From positions 74,085-138,084 of the forward strand of contig JTDE01001335.1 in the NCBI GenBank assembly GCA_014338405.1: a DNA stretch of 64,000 bases. Reading direction: 5' to 3'. Under the pieces are notes generated by a model, which worked only from the letters and a program-made list of their open reading frames with translations, made no database searches and had not been told where the DNA came from. The position numbers were made by a program, and so were the translations under genes. Source of the DNA: Paragonimus skrjabini miyazakii. Its lineage: Eukaryota; Platyhelminthes; Trematoda; Plagiorchiida; Troglotrematidae. Below, one piece after another: positions 24,848-34,810 of this stretch. Position 1 is the first letter of the stretch. Each line of letters opens with the position of its first letter.

Positions 24848-24945
24848 AAGCGCTCTACCAGCGTGGCTTCGTAGCTCAGCTGGTAAAGCGCTTGCCGCGT
24901 TTGGGCATGGTGTTTCTGTCGCTGGTTCGAATCCAGCCGAAGTCC
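24848..24945 (+). mobile_element. tRNA-like sequence with inverted D-arm (SINE head or tRNA pseudogene)
   Basis: From 24865 to 24945 the sequence folds partly as a tRNA. The acceptor stem is GGCTTCG/CGAAGTC, the A box is TAGCTCAGCTGG, and the T arm GCTGGTTCGAATCCAGC is perfect. The anticodon arm is poor and the position before the presumed anticodon is not T, so a working tRNA is unlikely. Just upstream, 24848-24862 (AAGCGCTCTACCAGC) is the reverse complement, with one mismatch, of 24879-24893 in the D arm. A related copy lies at 55401-55481 on the other strand. Confidence 0.6.
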
Positions 24946-25261
24946 AGAATTTTCGCAAATGGACCTCTTCTAGATTAGAAAGATGTCATTTGTTACATAA
25001 CGCGTATCGTCTTGTATTCGGGTAAACATTTTTTGAGATTCTTTTTATTTTTCTAACCTCATTTTTGTCACCGCTTATTACTTCCACGAAAGAACTGCGT
25101 GCTGTTTCCTCCACAAAATAAAAGGGGAATAAAGACACGAGACTGGTTTGGAGATCGTCGATGCTGCTGGTTATGAAAATTGGATCCTCAGGGTCATGTC
25201 CAGTCGTCCACTCAGCGGTATACATTCGACTCTGTGCAGTAACCAAAATAACGTTAAACAA
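24946..25261. other. nothing recognised
   Basis: This may be the body of the preceding tRNA-like SINE, but it shares little with the sequence beside the copy near 55.4 kb beyond the first 20 bases. Confidence 0.35.
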
Positions 25262-25640
25262 GTGCTAGTCATGGGTTCATCGATTAGAGTTAAGTGGACA
25301 GTTACTGTGTCTCCCATCGAGGTGATCGGACAATCAGAGCACCACTCACAAGCGAATGTGACTGAGAGTTCACATATGATGGTTCAGTCAGGCCCAATGT
25401 GTGGACAGTGGTGCAGTGGTAAACACGGTTGCCTCATGAACAGCATGGCCGTGCTTCTAGTCCCGGCAGCGATAAGGATATGCACTAGTGACGAGCTCTA
25501 ATGAGAGCGAAACTCGAGTCTAATGCTTCTTTTCGAAAGGGGCCGACTAGAAAGTCTGCGGGAATGCGACAGGTGCGATCAGTTATGAATGATGTTCAGT
25601 TTATCTGAAGACCAAAACCCCCTGCTACTCATCAGTAATC
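25262..25640 (+). mobile_element. tRNA-like short element, sense copy
   Basis: Sense-orientation copy. The 5' body has CTAGTCATGGGTTCATCGAT and ACAGTTACTGTGTCTCC. The tRNA-like core is at about 25410-25470 (CAGTGGTGCAGTGGTAAACA, CTCATGAACAGCATGG). The tail has CTCTAATGAGAGCGAAACTC, AAAGGGGCCGACTAGAAAG and the 3' end CTACTCATCAGTAATC. It has no inverted 3' end at its 5' side; instead another unit follows it. Confidence 0.85.
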
Positions 25641-25663
25641 AGAATATCAAGTCAATTGTTTTT

Positions 25664-25735
25664 GTGACTTCAGCTTGGAGATAAGTCCTAGTCGAGGGGT
25701 CATCGATTCGAGTTAACAGGCAATTATTCCGTGTA
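25664..25735 (+). mobile_element. tRNA-like short element, 5' fragment
   Basis: The start of a further unit (CTTCAGCTTGGAGATAAGTC, GAGGGGTCATCGATTCGAG) follows the previous copy head to tail after about 25 bases, then breaks off. Confidence 0.7.
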
Positions 25736-26040
25736 CGTTTGTCCGACGAACGTTGAGGGACGCACGTATAACCAGCAACGCCAAATATCAGAACCAAACC
25801 AAGTCGCTGGAAACGTGCGTTGCTCAACGTTAGTCGAAAGAAAGTAAGCTACTCAATTATGTTTTTCCTCGGACGACCAGAGGAATTAATGCCGTTGATT
25901 TGGTTCGTGTACTGAAGTCGTTCAGTACTGTAGTTTGGCTAATTGATCAAGACGATGTTCAGTTGGCCGATCAGTCTGTTTGAATCTGCTACGTCACAGT
26001 CTCCGTCATTTCGGGGGTCCAAGGGTCGCAGTTTGACAAT

Positions 26041-29000
26041 GTCAACTACAGGAGGATTAACTGTCCCCTCAACAGCTGCAACTGAAGACGAAATCAAACA
26101 AGCAAATGTTGATGGTTATCCTCATTCTGGCTCTCATATTAATAATGAGTAGGGCGTATTCACAATGGAGAATAAGTAAGTTGAAGGAGAAGCACCTTAA
26201 TGAATATCTACAGTTACAACTATTAGAAGTCAAACTAAGACACAGAGGGGAGCTGTTAAAAATCAGAAAGGAAGCCGAAGTGTCCAGGACAAAAGAGAAG
26301 ACGGCGGATTCGAACAAGCTATTGACGTGTTGATTGATAATGTGTCACGAATAAAGAGTTACATCGATCACTGTTATGTACATGTCGGGCAGAGCTCGAC
26401 AACCGGTTGACTGTACGTACTCTGCCAGATGTGGAGCGACCTTTGTTAACAACGCTGTGGCGTCAACTTTTTCAGCCTCTAGTTAAGAGTCGAGAGCTCC
26501 CTCGAGTAGAGCTGGCTTACTCCGATGGCAGTTTCACAGAGTACTGGAAATGCATGCGGCAGTTCGAATTTTACATGGAGAGTAAAGTAGAAAAAGATGG
26601 TCAACACCTACTTTATCTTCTGCACTAGTTTAAGGGACGCACCAAAAAAGCAATTAGTGAGTGCATTATGCTCCCACCTACAAGTGGGTTGGACAAAGCT
26701 CGGAAAATACTGAATGAACTTTTTGGTCAAACCAACCACTTCGCTCGGTCATCATTGGATAAGCTATTAAACGAAACCAACGTAATTATCAACATTTCAG
26801 AAGTATTATCCGCCTTAGCCATTCAGAAGAAGAGCTGTCACACTGCGTTCACACCGATTTTATCTCGTTGAGCGCTCTGGAAAATATATCGCGCAACTCG
26901 CCCAGACTCTGCAGTTACAGTGTGCTGAGTTTGTTGATAAATAACAACTGGCGGTAGTGAACCAACTTTTCTCTATCTGCTAGAGTTCATATCATCTCCA
27001 ACCAGAGTAGCTCGTAGCCGTTTCAGCCAATGAGAGAAGTTCCCGTGATGAGAAACGGCCCTCCCACCGCAATAACCTCGCAAAGAAACTTACCCCCATG
27101 TGGCTCCATATACGCCAGTCAATCTAACCACTGGAGTCTGGAAACGATTAGCTGACAGCTCTGTAAGGTTTGAGTAACAGCGGCGACTTTATTGCTCTCA
27201 GTCTACCAGAAAGTTGGGCCATCGTAAAGGCGGGGACAGTTTGTTTCATGTTTTGGACCGGTCCACCGCATCTACGAATGCCCTACGCAAAAGAAGTGCA
27301 GTGTACAGAACTTCGGAGATGGACACCATAGACTACTTCACATCATCAGACACCTATCTTCTGAGTCGGCAGAAGGTGGGTCGCTTGCCAATTGTGGGTC
27401 CGCTAATGCTGCACCGCGGGTTGCGATCTTGGGAATGATTCCCGACCGAGGATGTTCTGACTTACTCAATGTTTAATTGGTTTGGACATCACATTGGTGA
27501 ATCAAGGGCTAACTGATCGGCTCAGTCTAATCGGAAACCCGTCCGAATTGAGAGTCACTGCAATCACCGGTTCACAGGTGATTCCGTGAAAGGCGATAGG
27601 CCTAGAGATTCGTTCGCTTGACAGTGAGGACGAAGTAGCAGTTGAGCGTGCGTATCCTGTACCCCGTTTGTGGATGAAGCCAAAAGTGGATGTAATTCGA
27701 AACGAAGTCTGCAAATGGCCAAACTTAAAAGGCGTCCCTTTCGGCAAAATTCCAGATAAAAGGGTTACTATTCTCATCGGCAACGACGTACCCAAGGCAT
27801 ATTGAGTACCAGATCAAAGACTATGAGGCAAAGAGCAGCATTATACAGTTAAGACACTCTTAGGTTAGGTGTTACTGGGGTCGCTTGGGTCTTGTGAGCG
27901 TAAATAGGTTGCCTTCAACTGCCTCCAAAAGGTGGACACATCCACGGCCGAACAGATTCAATGCTCTATAATGCAGAGTTTGAAGATACAGAGTTCAGGT
28001 GTTCTCAGTCAAGGGAAAATGATAGCGCAGTAAGCGTAGCTAAATATACAACGCAGTTGACAAATGAACACCATTTTATTCCGCTGCGTTGGCGACATCC
28101 TGAAATGAAGCTAACCAACGACAGGATAGTTGGCGATAAACGGTTAAAGTACCTAAAAAACAGAGCTGTTTATTCGTGATCGCGTTTATTTTTTGCGGAA
28201 GCAGTGGAAGAAAGGCTCAGGACGGGACGATCTTATCTATCGAAGTGAAGCCAATGAGGTTCCACGCTATGCGAACGGCGTGCAAAGGTGTTTTCAGTAA
28301 CGTCTCAGGAACACGGTATGGGGCAGTAACTCATGCGCCGCTTTTTCCAAAATTGGGTTAACCGATTTGCGCAATCATGTTAGCTGATGCAGTTGCCTCA
28401 CCACGTCTTGAATTAAATGCAGTAGTTCTGGTGGTGAGAATCGAGAAGGTTCCACAAGAACTTCAAGTGCCTTTCGAAAGCGTAACCTACAGGACAGACT
28501 CCGCAGTTGTGTCGCATTAAGTAACAGACGCTTGCACTAGACTCAATGATTTGTTATTAACCGAATTGTCACAATGCATAAAGGCAATCTGTCTGGACAG
28601 TGGAAACATGCTCGGTCGGAGATTAATCTAAGAGACTTGATTTCCCGAGGGATTCGGGATCCGAGGGAATGGAAAACTCGATCGATAGGTCCTGAATTCC
28701 CAAATACGTATGATATGTATCGGTTTCAATACGGCCTTAAATTCAATGCGCAAGTGGTAATCAAACTTAAGCTTCAACAGGTTTCCGTAAACGCAGTAAT
28801 TCAAGCCTCCGCAGTCTGCCGGCTACACATTCATTTATCGAGCTGGTTTAAAGTTTTCAAATGGAGCACGTGGCTCTCGCGCTTCAACAGTTGGATGTTA
28901 GAACACCACAACCATCCAAGTCACATTCGACCACGTGCTCGTCCATTAGCAGCCGTCGAAATTGAAGTGATCAAGAGGGACGTAATCCGCATAGTGCAGC

Positions 29001-30307
29001 GTCAAGTGTATCCTAGAGATGTGAAGCGCCAGTATGGAAACCACGTGAGCAAGACATTAGAGATGACTGGAGAGTTTCACAGTTTTTGTCTGATCTTGAT
29101 CGGTGGTATGCTCTGCGTAAGCGAACGCCTCAAATGTCTCTCCCGGTAAAGAGCCGAAACATTCAGCGGTTCTCCCGCACAAGTATGCATTCGTGAATTT
29201 AATCATTGAGCATTTCCACACCCTCGAAAGACACAGCAGACCCACTCATGTATTAGGAGCCAATTATAAATACTACTGGATTGCACATGGCGGCAGCGCT
29301 GTAAAGAGAATGATCGGAAAACGCATCCGCTGCAAATAAGACAACATGCAATGCCGTGTGATCAACGGATGACGCCCCTGCCTCGAACTACATTAGAGGC
29401 GGCTGGTTTCCATTTGAACAAGTAGGAATAGACTACTTTGGGCCAACGCCAGCTAAGCGCGGAAAGGGCACATAGAAACGATTTGGTTGCTTATTTATAC
29501 GCTTGAAGACTCGCACTGTACACCTTGAAGTGAATCAGCATCTCACCATGGACGCCCTTATCATTGCGCTTATCCGATTTGTTAGTACGCGCGGCAGTCC
29601 AACCGAGATATATGGCGATGATGGAACCACTGTCGTTAGTGAAGTCATGGAGCTACGTGACTTGATAAAAAATGGGATAAGTGGAAGATTAACGACCGAA
29701 TGCCTGCTCGGGGAATACAGTGGCAGTTTGACCCACCCTTTCTGTAGCCATAGAGGAGGTGTTTGGGAACGTGCAATTCACTCTATCAGAAAGGTATTGC
29801 ATTGCGTTTGTAATGAAAAGCTACTCACAGAAGACGCGTTGGTCACGCTGTTTGTGATAATTGAGCATGTGCCGGGTAATGCGCGCTTTGTTCTGTCTAC
29901 ACCTGACAGTCGGGATGGACAATCTTTAACTCCCAATGACTTGTTATCGATTCGAGGCAGAGATTTAGAATTACTAGCTGGGAGCTTTCAAGAGAGCTAT
30001 GCGAGACGCTGGAGACAAACGAATAAACTCATCACAGAATTTTGGCGAAGATGGCTTAAACAGTATCTGTCCACACTCCAATTGCAACAACGATGGTTGC
30101 TACCGAAAGAAAATTCGACTGGGAAACTTGGTTCTTGTTGTTGCAGAAAACGTGCCGCGGGAACAATGGCCACTTGGCATTATTGTAGAGTGTGAACCGA
30201 GCAAAAACGGGTTTGCTTGCACGGTGTCCGTAAAAACAGCAAAGGGAATACCGCGAAGAGACAAGACGAATTCGCCGTTTGAAGGAAGTCGAATAGAAGA
30301 GCTTTAG
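26041..30307 (+). mobile_element. BEL/Pao LTR retrotransposon, decayed, RT core deleted
   Basis: Gag lies at about 26041-26870: a charged coiled coil (KLKEKHLNEYLQLQLLEVK) and the FTEYWKCMRQFEFYM and LDKARKILNELFGQ blocks. The protease-to-linker region is at 27500-27800 (SELRVTAITGSQVIP, KWPNLKGVPFGKI, VTILIGNDVPKAY). The conserved Pol block is at 27961-28160 (LYNAEFEDTEFRCSQSREN, DKRLKYLKNRAVYS). The RNase H region starts at about 28390 (SPRLELNAVVLV). The region before the integrase is 28800-29050. The integrase core is at 29410-30200 (FEQVGIDYFGPTPAKRG, SPTEIYGDDGTT, HRGGVWERAIHS), with the C-terminal block PREQWPLGIIVE. Only about 220 bases separate the Pol block from the RNase H region, so the polymerase core with its catalytic motif is gone. 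Stops and frameshifts are frequent. No 5' LTR was found. Confidence 0.9.
29503..30195 (+). pseudogene. BEL/Pao integrase domain, longest intact frame of the element
   Basis: A 230-codon frame carries the DDE integrase core after KTRTVHLEVNQHL. The second catalytic Asp block appears as TEIYGDDGTTVV (usually SDNGT, so here an extra Asp replaces Asn), and the Glu region would fall near LTHPFCSHRGGVWERA. The ETFWRRW-like block reads ITEFWRRWLKQYL. The C-terminal part continues in the overlapping +2 frame to 30307 (VKTAKGIPRRDK), so at least one frameshift is present. Confidence 0.85.
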
Positions 30308-30567
30308 TCCTGTCCAGAGTGTAGTGTAGTAGTCATAGGAGACGGCTTTCATCCGATTACACTCTTCGACAAATGGGACTCCTGAGAGATGCACTGAGTC
30401 AACGTAGGGGACGACGGTCTCACCAAAGTGTACCATTGAGGTGAGTCTTTGAACACCCTTATGAGTTTGTTTACCATTTGTGAACGTCTTAGGCAGAGTA
30501 AGACGAGACCCAGAATTTGAACTGGCAGCATTCATCGACTGGCACCTGGGTGGAATTATACAGCCGG
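30308..30567. other. segment between integrase end and putative LTR
   Basis: About 260 bases with no + strand coding signal. On the minus strand a 173-codon frame (30056-30577) stays open across this segment and into the integrase antisense. It is unrecognised and probably incidental. Confidence 0.4.
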
Positions 30568-31330
30568 TGTGGGACATTTTTGGAGGTCAAAATTCCTTTC
30601 GATTGACCCTGTCGCACTCTTCCCCGTGACCCCGTCTAACTAGACGCTTGTTATTGTTATTCACACAACCCGTGTCTAAAAGTACTAATTTCTTCACCCT
30701 GCCCCTCTCAGTTATTGAACCCCACTCACCAGCCCACACACCCATTGTTATCTGTCACCCGCACTCACCCCATCCTTGTGAATACGGCCTTCCTACGGGT
30801 GGCCAGGACACTGTCAACAGCTAATCGGTCTGTCCGAAGGCCGTCTATTTAAGCACACAAGACCGATCCGATCGCATTTCGTCGGTNNNNNNNNNNNNNN
30901 NNNNNNNNNNNNNNNNNNNNNNNNNNNNNNNNNNNNNNNNNNNNNNNNNNNNNNNNNNNNNNNNNNNNNNNNNNNNNNNNNNNNNNTCTGTACGAAGGTC
31001 GGCTATTTACATACATCAGACCGATCTGACCGCATTTCTTCCTTGCCCGTCGGTCGCCTGTAGTTGCAGTTGCCGTGCCTTTGGACCATTTACGGCTTGT
31101 TGTGGTCAAACATCGTATCTTAGCCTGCGGACGTAAACTAATTGAGGTTTACTGATAAGTTTGTTTCTTGTAAATGATCATATTGTTTAGGTCAATAGTT
31201 TCACGTTTCCAACGACTTGAGTTGGTTCTGATAGTTGACGTCGTTGGTTGTACGTCCGTTGGAAGAACCTACACTTTCTCTCGCGGTGATCGAGCAACCA
31301 GAGTTGTTATATCGCACCTGACGATTTAGG
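30568..31330 (+). repeat. putative 3' LTR of the BEL/Pao element
   Basis: The stretch starts TGTGGGACATTTTTGG downstream of the integrase. It has a TATA-like TCTATTTAAGCAC at about 30843 and a second, related copy of that segment after the assembly gap (30987-31050). The right end is uncertain (about 31330) and no second LTR copy is available to fix the borders. Confidence 0.5.
30887..30986. other. assembly gap (100 N)
   Basis: A run of exactly 100 unknown bases, the usual placeholder for a gap of unknown size. Sequence on the two sides is similar, which suggests a collapsed or unresolved tandem repeat. Confidence 0.99.
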
Positions 31331-31427
31331 GTAATTCATTCAGTAACGCGTATTCGATAATTCCAATAACGCTTATTCAGACGGTCAGGTTAACGGGACT
31401 ATCTTCCAAATTCAGAAAACGCCAGAA

Positions 31428-31940
31428 ATGGCGATCGAAAGGATTGGAATTTATACGGTACTGTTTAATGAAATTACAACAAAGGTACTGTCTCACCTTG
31501 AATGTAAATCAACCGGATACACAAATTATCCAGCAATGGAGTTCAAAATGGGGCAGCTAAGCACGGGTTCACAAACAGCCACCAGACAACGGGAAATGAC
31601 ATCATTAAAACAATCGGGTACAGATGAAGATAAGAACGTGTCAAACAACACCAAGAAGGAAGTTTTTAACAGAACGAAAATGATAGTTATAAAATGGAAG
31701 AAAGTAAACCCTTTATGTGCAGTTATGGTACAAAATTCGTTACGATCATTTACTGCACACAGCAAAGACAAACAAATGCAAATTAAGGATAGGCTTTCTA
31801 CAAAGAAACCAAGCATACCCCCAACGGATTCATCGTTCCGTATCATATCAGACAAAAGACGACAAACGTGCCGGACGAATTTCAACAATTCCAACAAGGG
31901 TATTACTCACAGTAAAATGTGGCTGACCGTTCACATGTAA
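31428..31940 (+). CDS. unrecognised ORF, 170 codons
   Basis: An ATG-started frame, rich in Lys, Thr, Ser and Asn, with no membrane segment and no known motif. The opposite strand is open for 123 codons across the same bases, so the openness may be chance. It lies just after the BEL/Pao LTR and before a minus-strand Penelope-like element. It could be a scrap of another element; no function can be given. Confidence 0.25.
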   Translation: MAIERIGIYTVLFNEITTKVLSHLECKSTGYTNYPAMEFKMGQLSTGSQTATRQREMTSLKQSGTDEDKNVSNNTKKEVFNRTKMIVIKWKKVNPLCAVMVQNSLRSFTAHSKDKQMQIKDRLSTKKPSIPPTDSSFRIISDKRRQTCRTNFNNSNKGITHSKMWLTVHM

Positions 31941-32282
31941 TGTTTCAATCTTGCCCATTGTCAACTTATTGAAGTGGACCATTTGAACGGAAAGATGCAA
32001 GCACACGGTTTAACACACTGAAATGGTCACTACAAGCAAATGTCAAGTCAAGAATGATACAGAAAGTTACGATCAGTTTCCGTTTTAGGATATGAACTAA
32101 CGGTTGTAGATGACAAGGAGTGTCCGTTTGAGAAATGTGGAACATTGAGTCCCTTTTAGACATTTGAATAGAATAGTCAGAAGACACAAATTACGATATG
32201 AATTCATTTCACACACTTCCGTCAGACTTAAGTGAAACGGTTAAAAGTACAAATCGGGCTGAATCGTGATTGACAGTCACGG

Positions 32283-33165
32283 CTACACCCACGGTAAACA
32301 AAGGTTGACAGCCAGTTGTTTTTGTACGCATAGGACTGGCTTTCGACTGCTGATCAATAATGTTTTAATATGCCTGCGAATTTGTGAACTGTGAGCGTTT
32401 ATCAAAACTTTAGACGAAGATGTGATGTTGACACTGTGGCCTGTAGTCGATAACTGCCTTGCAATGTATGAAGCGGCATTTCGTCCTCGCTGAATGTCAC
32501 TAATTGGCGGATTAGTCTGTATAATTCTGAGCCAATTTAGAATGTGATTCTTAGCCTTGGTTTCAAGCATCCTTTCTGTTCTACCAATGTATGTTTCCCC
32601 AACTGCAAGAAAATTGATAGATACAGTGGTTAGTAGAAAACATAGGGATTTGATTTTTGATCGGGAATAGATATAACCTAGTGGTTTGTGAGACCAGGAC
32701 AAGCTTGGCTGCCTTATACACCCGTTTTAAGGCGGCAGTGATCACCCTTCCAAAGGTGTTCACCAGACTATCATCTTTGAAGGGGAGTTTAATGTAGACA
32801 TCTTTCTCAGAGACTTCCAAAGTTGCATTTTTCGCAGGAGTAAATTTGCTCCATTTCCGAATGAAACAATCTGGGAAACTGTTAGCACGAAACGTTTCAT
32901 AAGGCACTGTTTGCCCGGCTTATAATCTGTCCTGGGAGGATACTCTTGACGCTCTGTAAAACAGTGTACTAGTGATCTTTTGTATGCAACAGGTGCAAAA
33001 TTCATGAAATCCATGTATTGTCCCGTCCATGATGGTTTACGGTACACTGAACATTTGATAGATCTGCCTGAACGGCGTCTGACCAGGATCTCCAAGAAGG
33101 GCAAACTGTTCTCAACCTTGCACGCAACTGTGACTGACAGCTTTAAGTGGACTGAGTTAAAAGCT
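32283..33165 (-). pseudogene. Penelope-like element, end of RT plus GIY-YIG endonuclease
   Basis: Reading the minus strand downward from 33165: the RT tail has LPFLEILVRRRSGRSIKCSV and YRKPSWTGQYMDFMNF. Next is the linker with FIRKWSKFTPAKNATLEVS and IKLPFKDDSLVNTFG. The GIY-YIG endonuclease follows (ETYIGRTERMLETKAK at about 32550-32600, then ASYIARQLSTTGHSVN, and the C-terminal KPVLCVQKQLAVNLCLPWV ending near 32283). Several frame changes are needed and the catalytic palm of the RT is missing, so it is a truncated copy. The domain order is diagnostic for Penelope-like elements. Confidence 0.88.
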
Positions 33166-33634
33166 TGAATCGTTCTTTGTATTTGTTTGACATTTTAGAA
33201 CAGACTAAATGTTTGTCGGTCATTCGTGACAGGAAAGTTGTTTACCATACATAAGAAAAGCAGTGGCTCGATTTTTTGTACAGTTTCCGGGTGCTGCGTG
33301 CTGAAAATGGCTTTCGACTGATTCTGTGTATCCAGCTCGGAGTCTTAGTAGTAAAACGCGGCACTGTCTCTAATGGAAACCAAGTTGGACAACCCAACCC
33401 TGGAAGCAACATTACACTATCGCTCAGTTACCATGACCCTCACCTCGTTAGAGATTAGCGTTCATTTTAGAGTAACTGTGTTCACTTTCGACTCAGGTTA
33501 TCGTCTCCCCTGATCTCATCTGTTCTTAACTGTAAAATGAGTAGCTGGAAATCGAGCGTAGTAGTGTAATAAACACGCCGGCCGTTTTAACTCTAATTGT
33601 CCGTTACACTAGTGGAACAGATTTTGACAATATG
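33166..33634. other. nothing recognised
   Basis: Short frames only. Confidence 0.4.
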
Positions 33635-33728
33635 AAGACATCGGTGGAAGGCGTTCTTCCAAAGTATGGGTTCCAGCAAAAGTTTTCTAAAAGGAAACAC
33701 AAACAAGTCTGAGCTAAAAGCCACACTC
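33635..33728 (+). repeat. dispersed 100-bp repeat, copy A
   Basis: Shares GAAGGCGTTCTTCCAAAGTA, GGGTTCCAGC, a purine-rich AAAAGGAAACACAAACAAG stretch and GAGCTAAAAG with the two copies at 46949-47080 and 47133-47261. It has no coding content and its class is unknown. Confidence 0.65.
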
Positions 33729-34709
33729 AAACAAACGAAAACTGAACTGGCGCCAACAACATGATAATACAATGTGTTACCCAATTAAAGTTCAATCAGT
33801 GCATACTTGCTGGTTTCGGATGCGCCTTACAGAAGTTGTACGAACGGCTTATCTACCAGAACCGTAAATCAAACTGCACTAGTCACAGCAAGGGTCCAAA
33901 CCAAAATAGCAATAGGCAAAACGTCATCATTTATGATGACCTGTTGTGAAGTGGTCTGTTTCAGAGTAGCAGTGTAGATAGGACAGAAGTGAATTTCTGC
34001 CGCCTTGACAGACCTTGTGAACAAAAATCCATTGAACCTCAGTGAATTATAACGTAGTCTTACAAAGAATGTGCTAACGGACCGTGTGGACTACTTGTTC
34101 GAGTGAGCTGTAGAAAAGGATAGGAAAGGTAAATTTATCAAGGAATATTCGAATGCTGTTTTCCATTATTTATGGTCGCACCAATCGCTGACAATGTGAT
34201 GGTGAAGTTATGTTTGAAAAAGACGCTTCACGATTTAACGGCTTATTACAGTGACTTACCAGGAGGGTCGAACACTTTAAACAACAGTTCAACATGTTTT
34301 TGGTAGTCCGTTCATCTCTGGACGACGGAGATAGTGTGTGTGACCAAAACATCACTGCCAATCCACCTTCAAAAATGAAACTAGTCACTGACCTGAAAAT
34401 GGTGAAAAGTAACAAATTATTTGGTTCGAACCCTCTTTCTCCAGGTCATTTAAAGAATGTGTTGATAAATTATTGTCTGAACTGGCCGCACTTTTTCGTT
34501 CCAGTTAAAATATCTAGTACGTACATAATTAGCAGTATGAATTAGGAGACATTCTGGTCTTCAGAAAAGAGAACAGAACGTCAGGTATCAACAGAAGAGG
34601 TATTAACGTTGTCTGTCGCGTTCGATGAACACAAGTCTCAGAATCTGGAAGTTTCCGAAGCTGAGGTTTAACTAATTAAGAGCAGGACCGACAAGTCTTC
34701 TGACTGGTT
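33729..34709. other. nothing recognised
   Basis: An 83-codon + frame (34294-34545) is open but without known motifs. Confidence 0.4.
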
Positions 34710-34810
34710 ACGGGGTGAATTGCTCATGTGCATATTTCGAAGTAGACAGTGGGGCATCGGTACCCGTTTCCTTAACCAGCGGTCGTTGCGTTTTGACCCA
34801 AGCGTTAATT
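34710..34810 (+). pseudogene. possible Ty3/gypsy protease fragment
   Basis: The + strand reads NCSCAYFEVDSGASVPVSL. This matches the active-site turn of retrotransposon aspartic proteases (DSGA with a preceding Phe-Glu-Val strand). The frame stops about 20 codons later and no reverse transcriptase can be read downstream. Confidence 0.45.

Noticed and set aside
24865..24945. Functional tRNA gene
   Set aside because: The anticodon arm does not fold, the base before the anticodon is not T, and a degenerate relative exists at 55401-55481.
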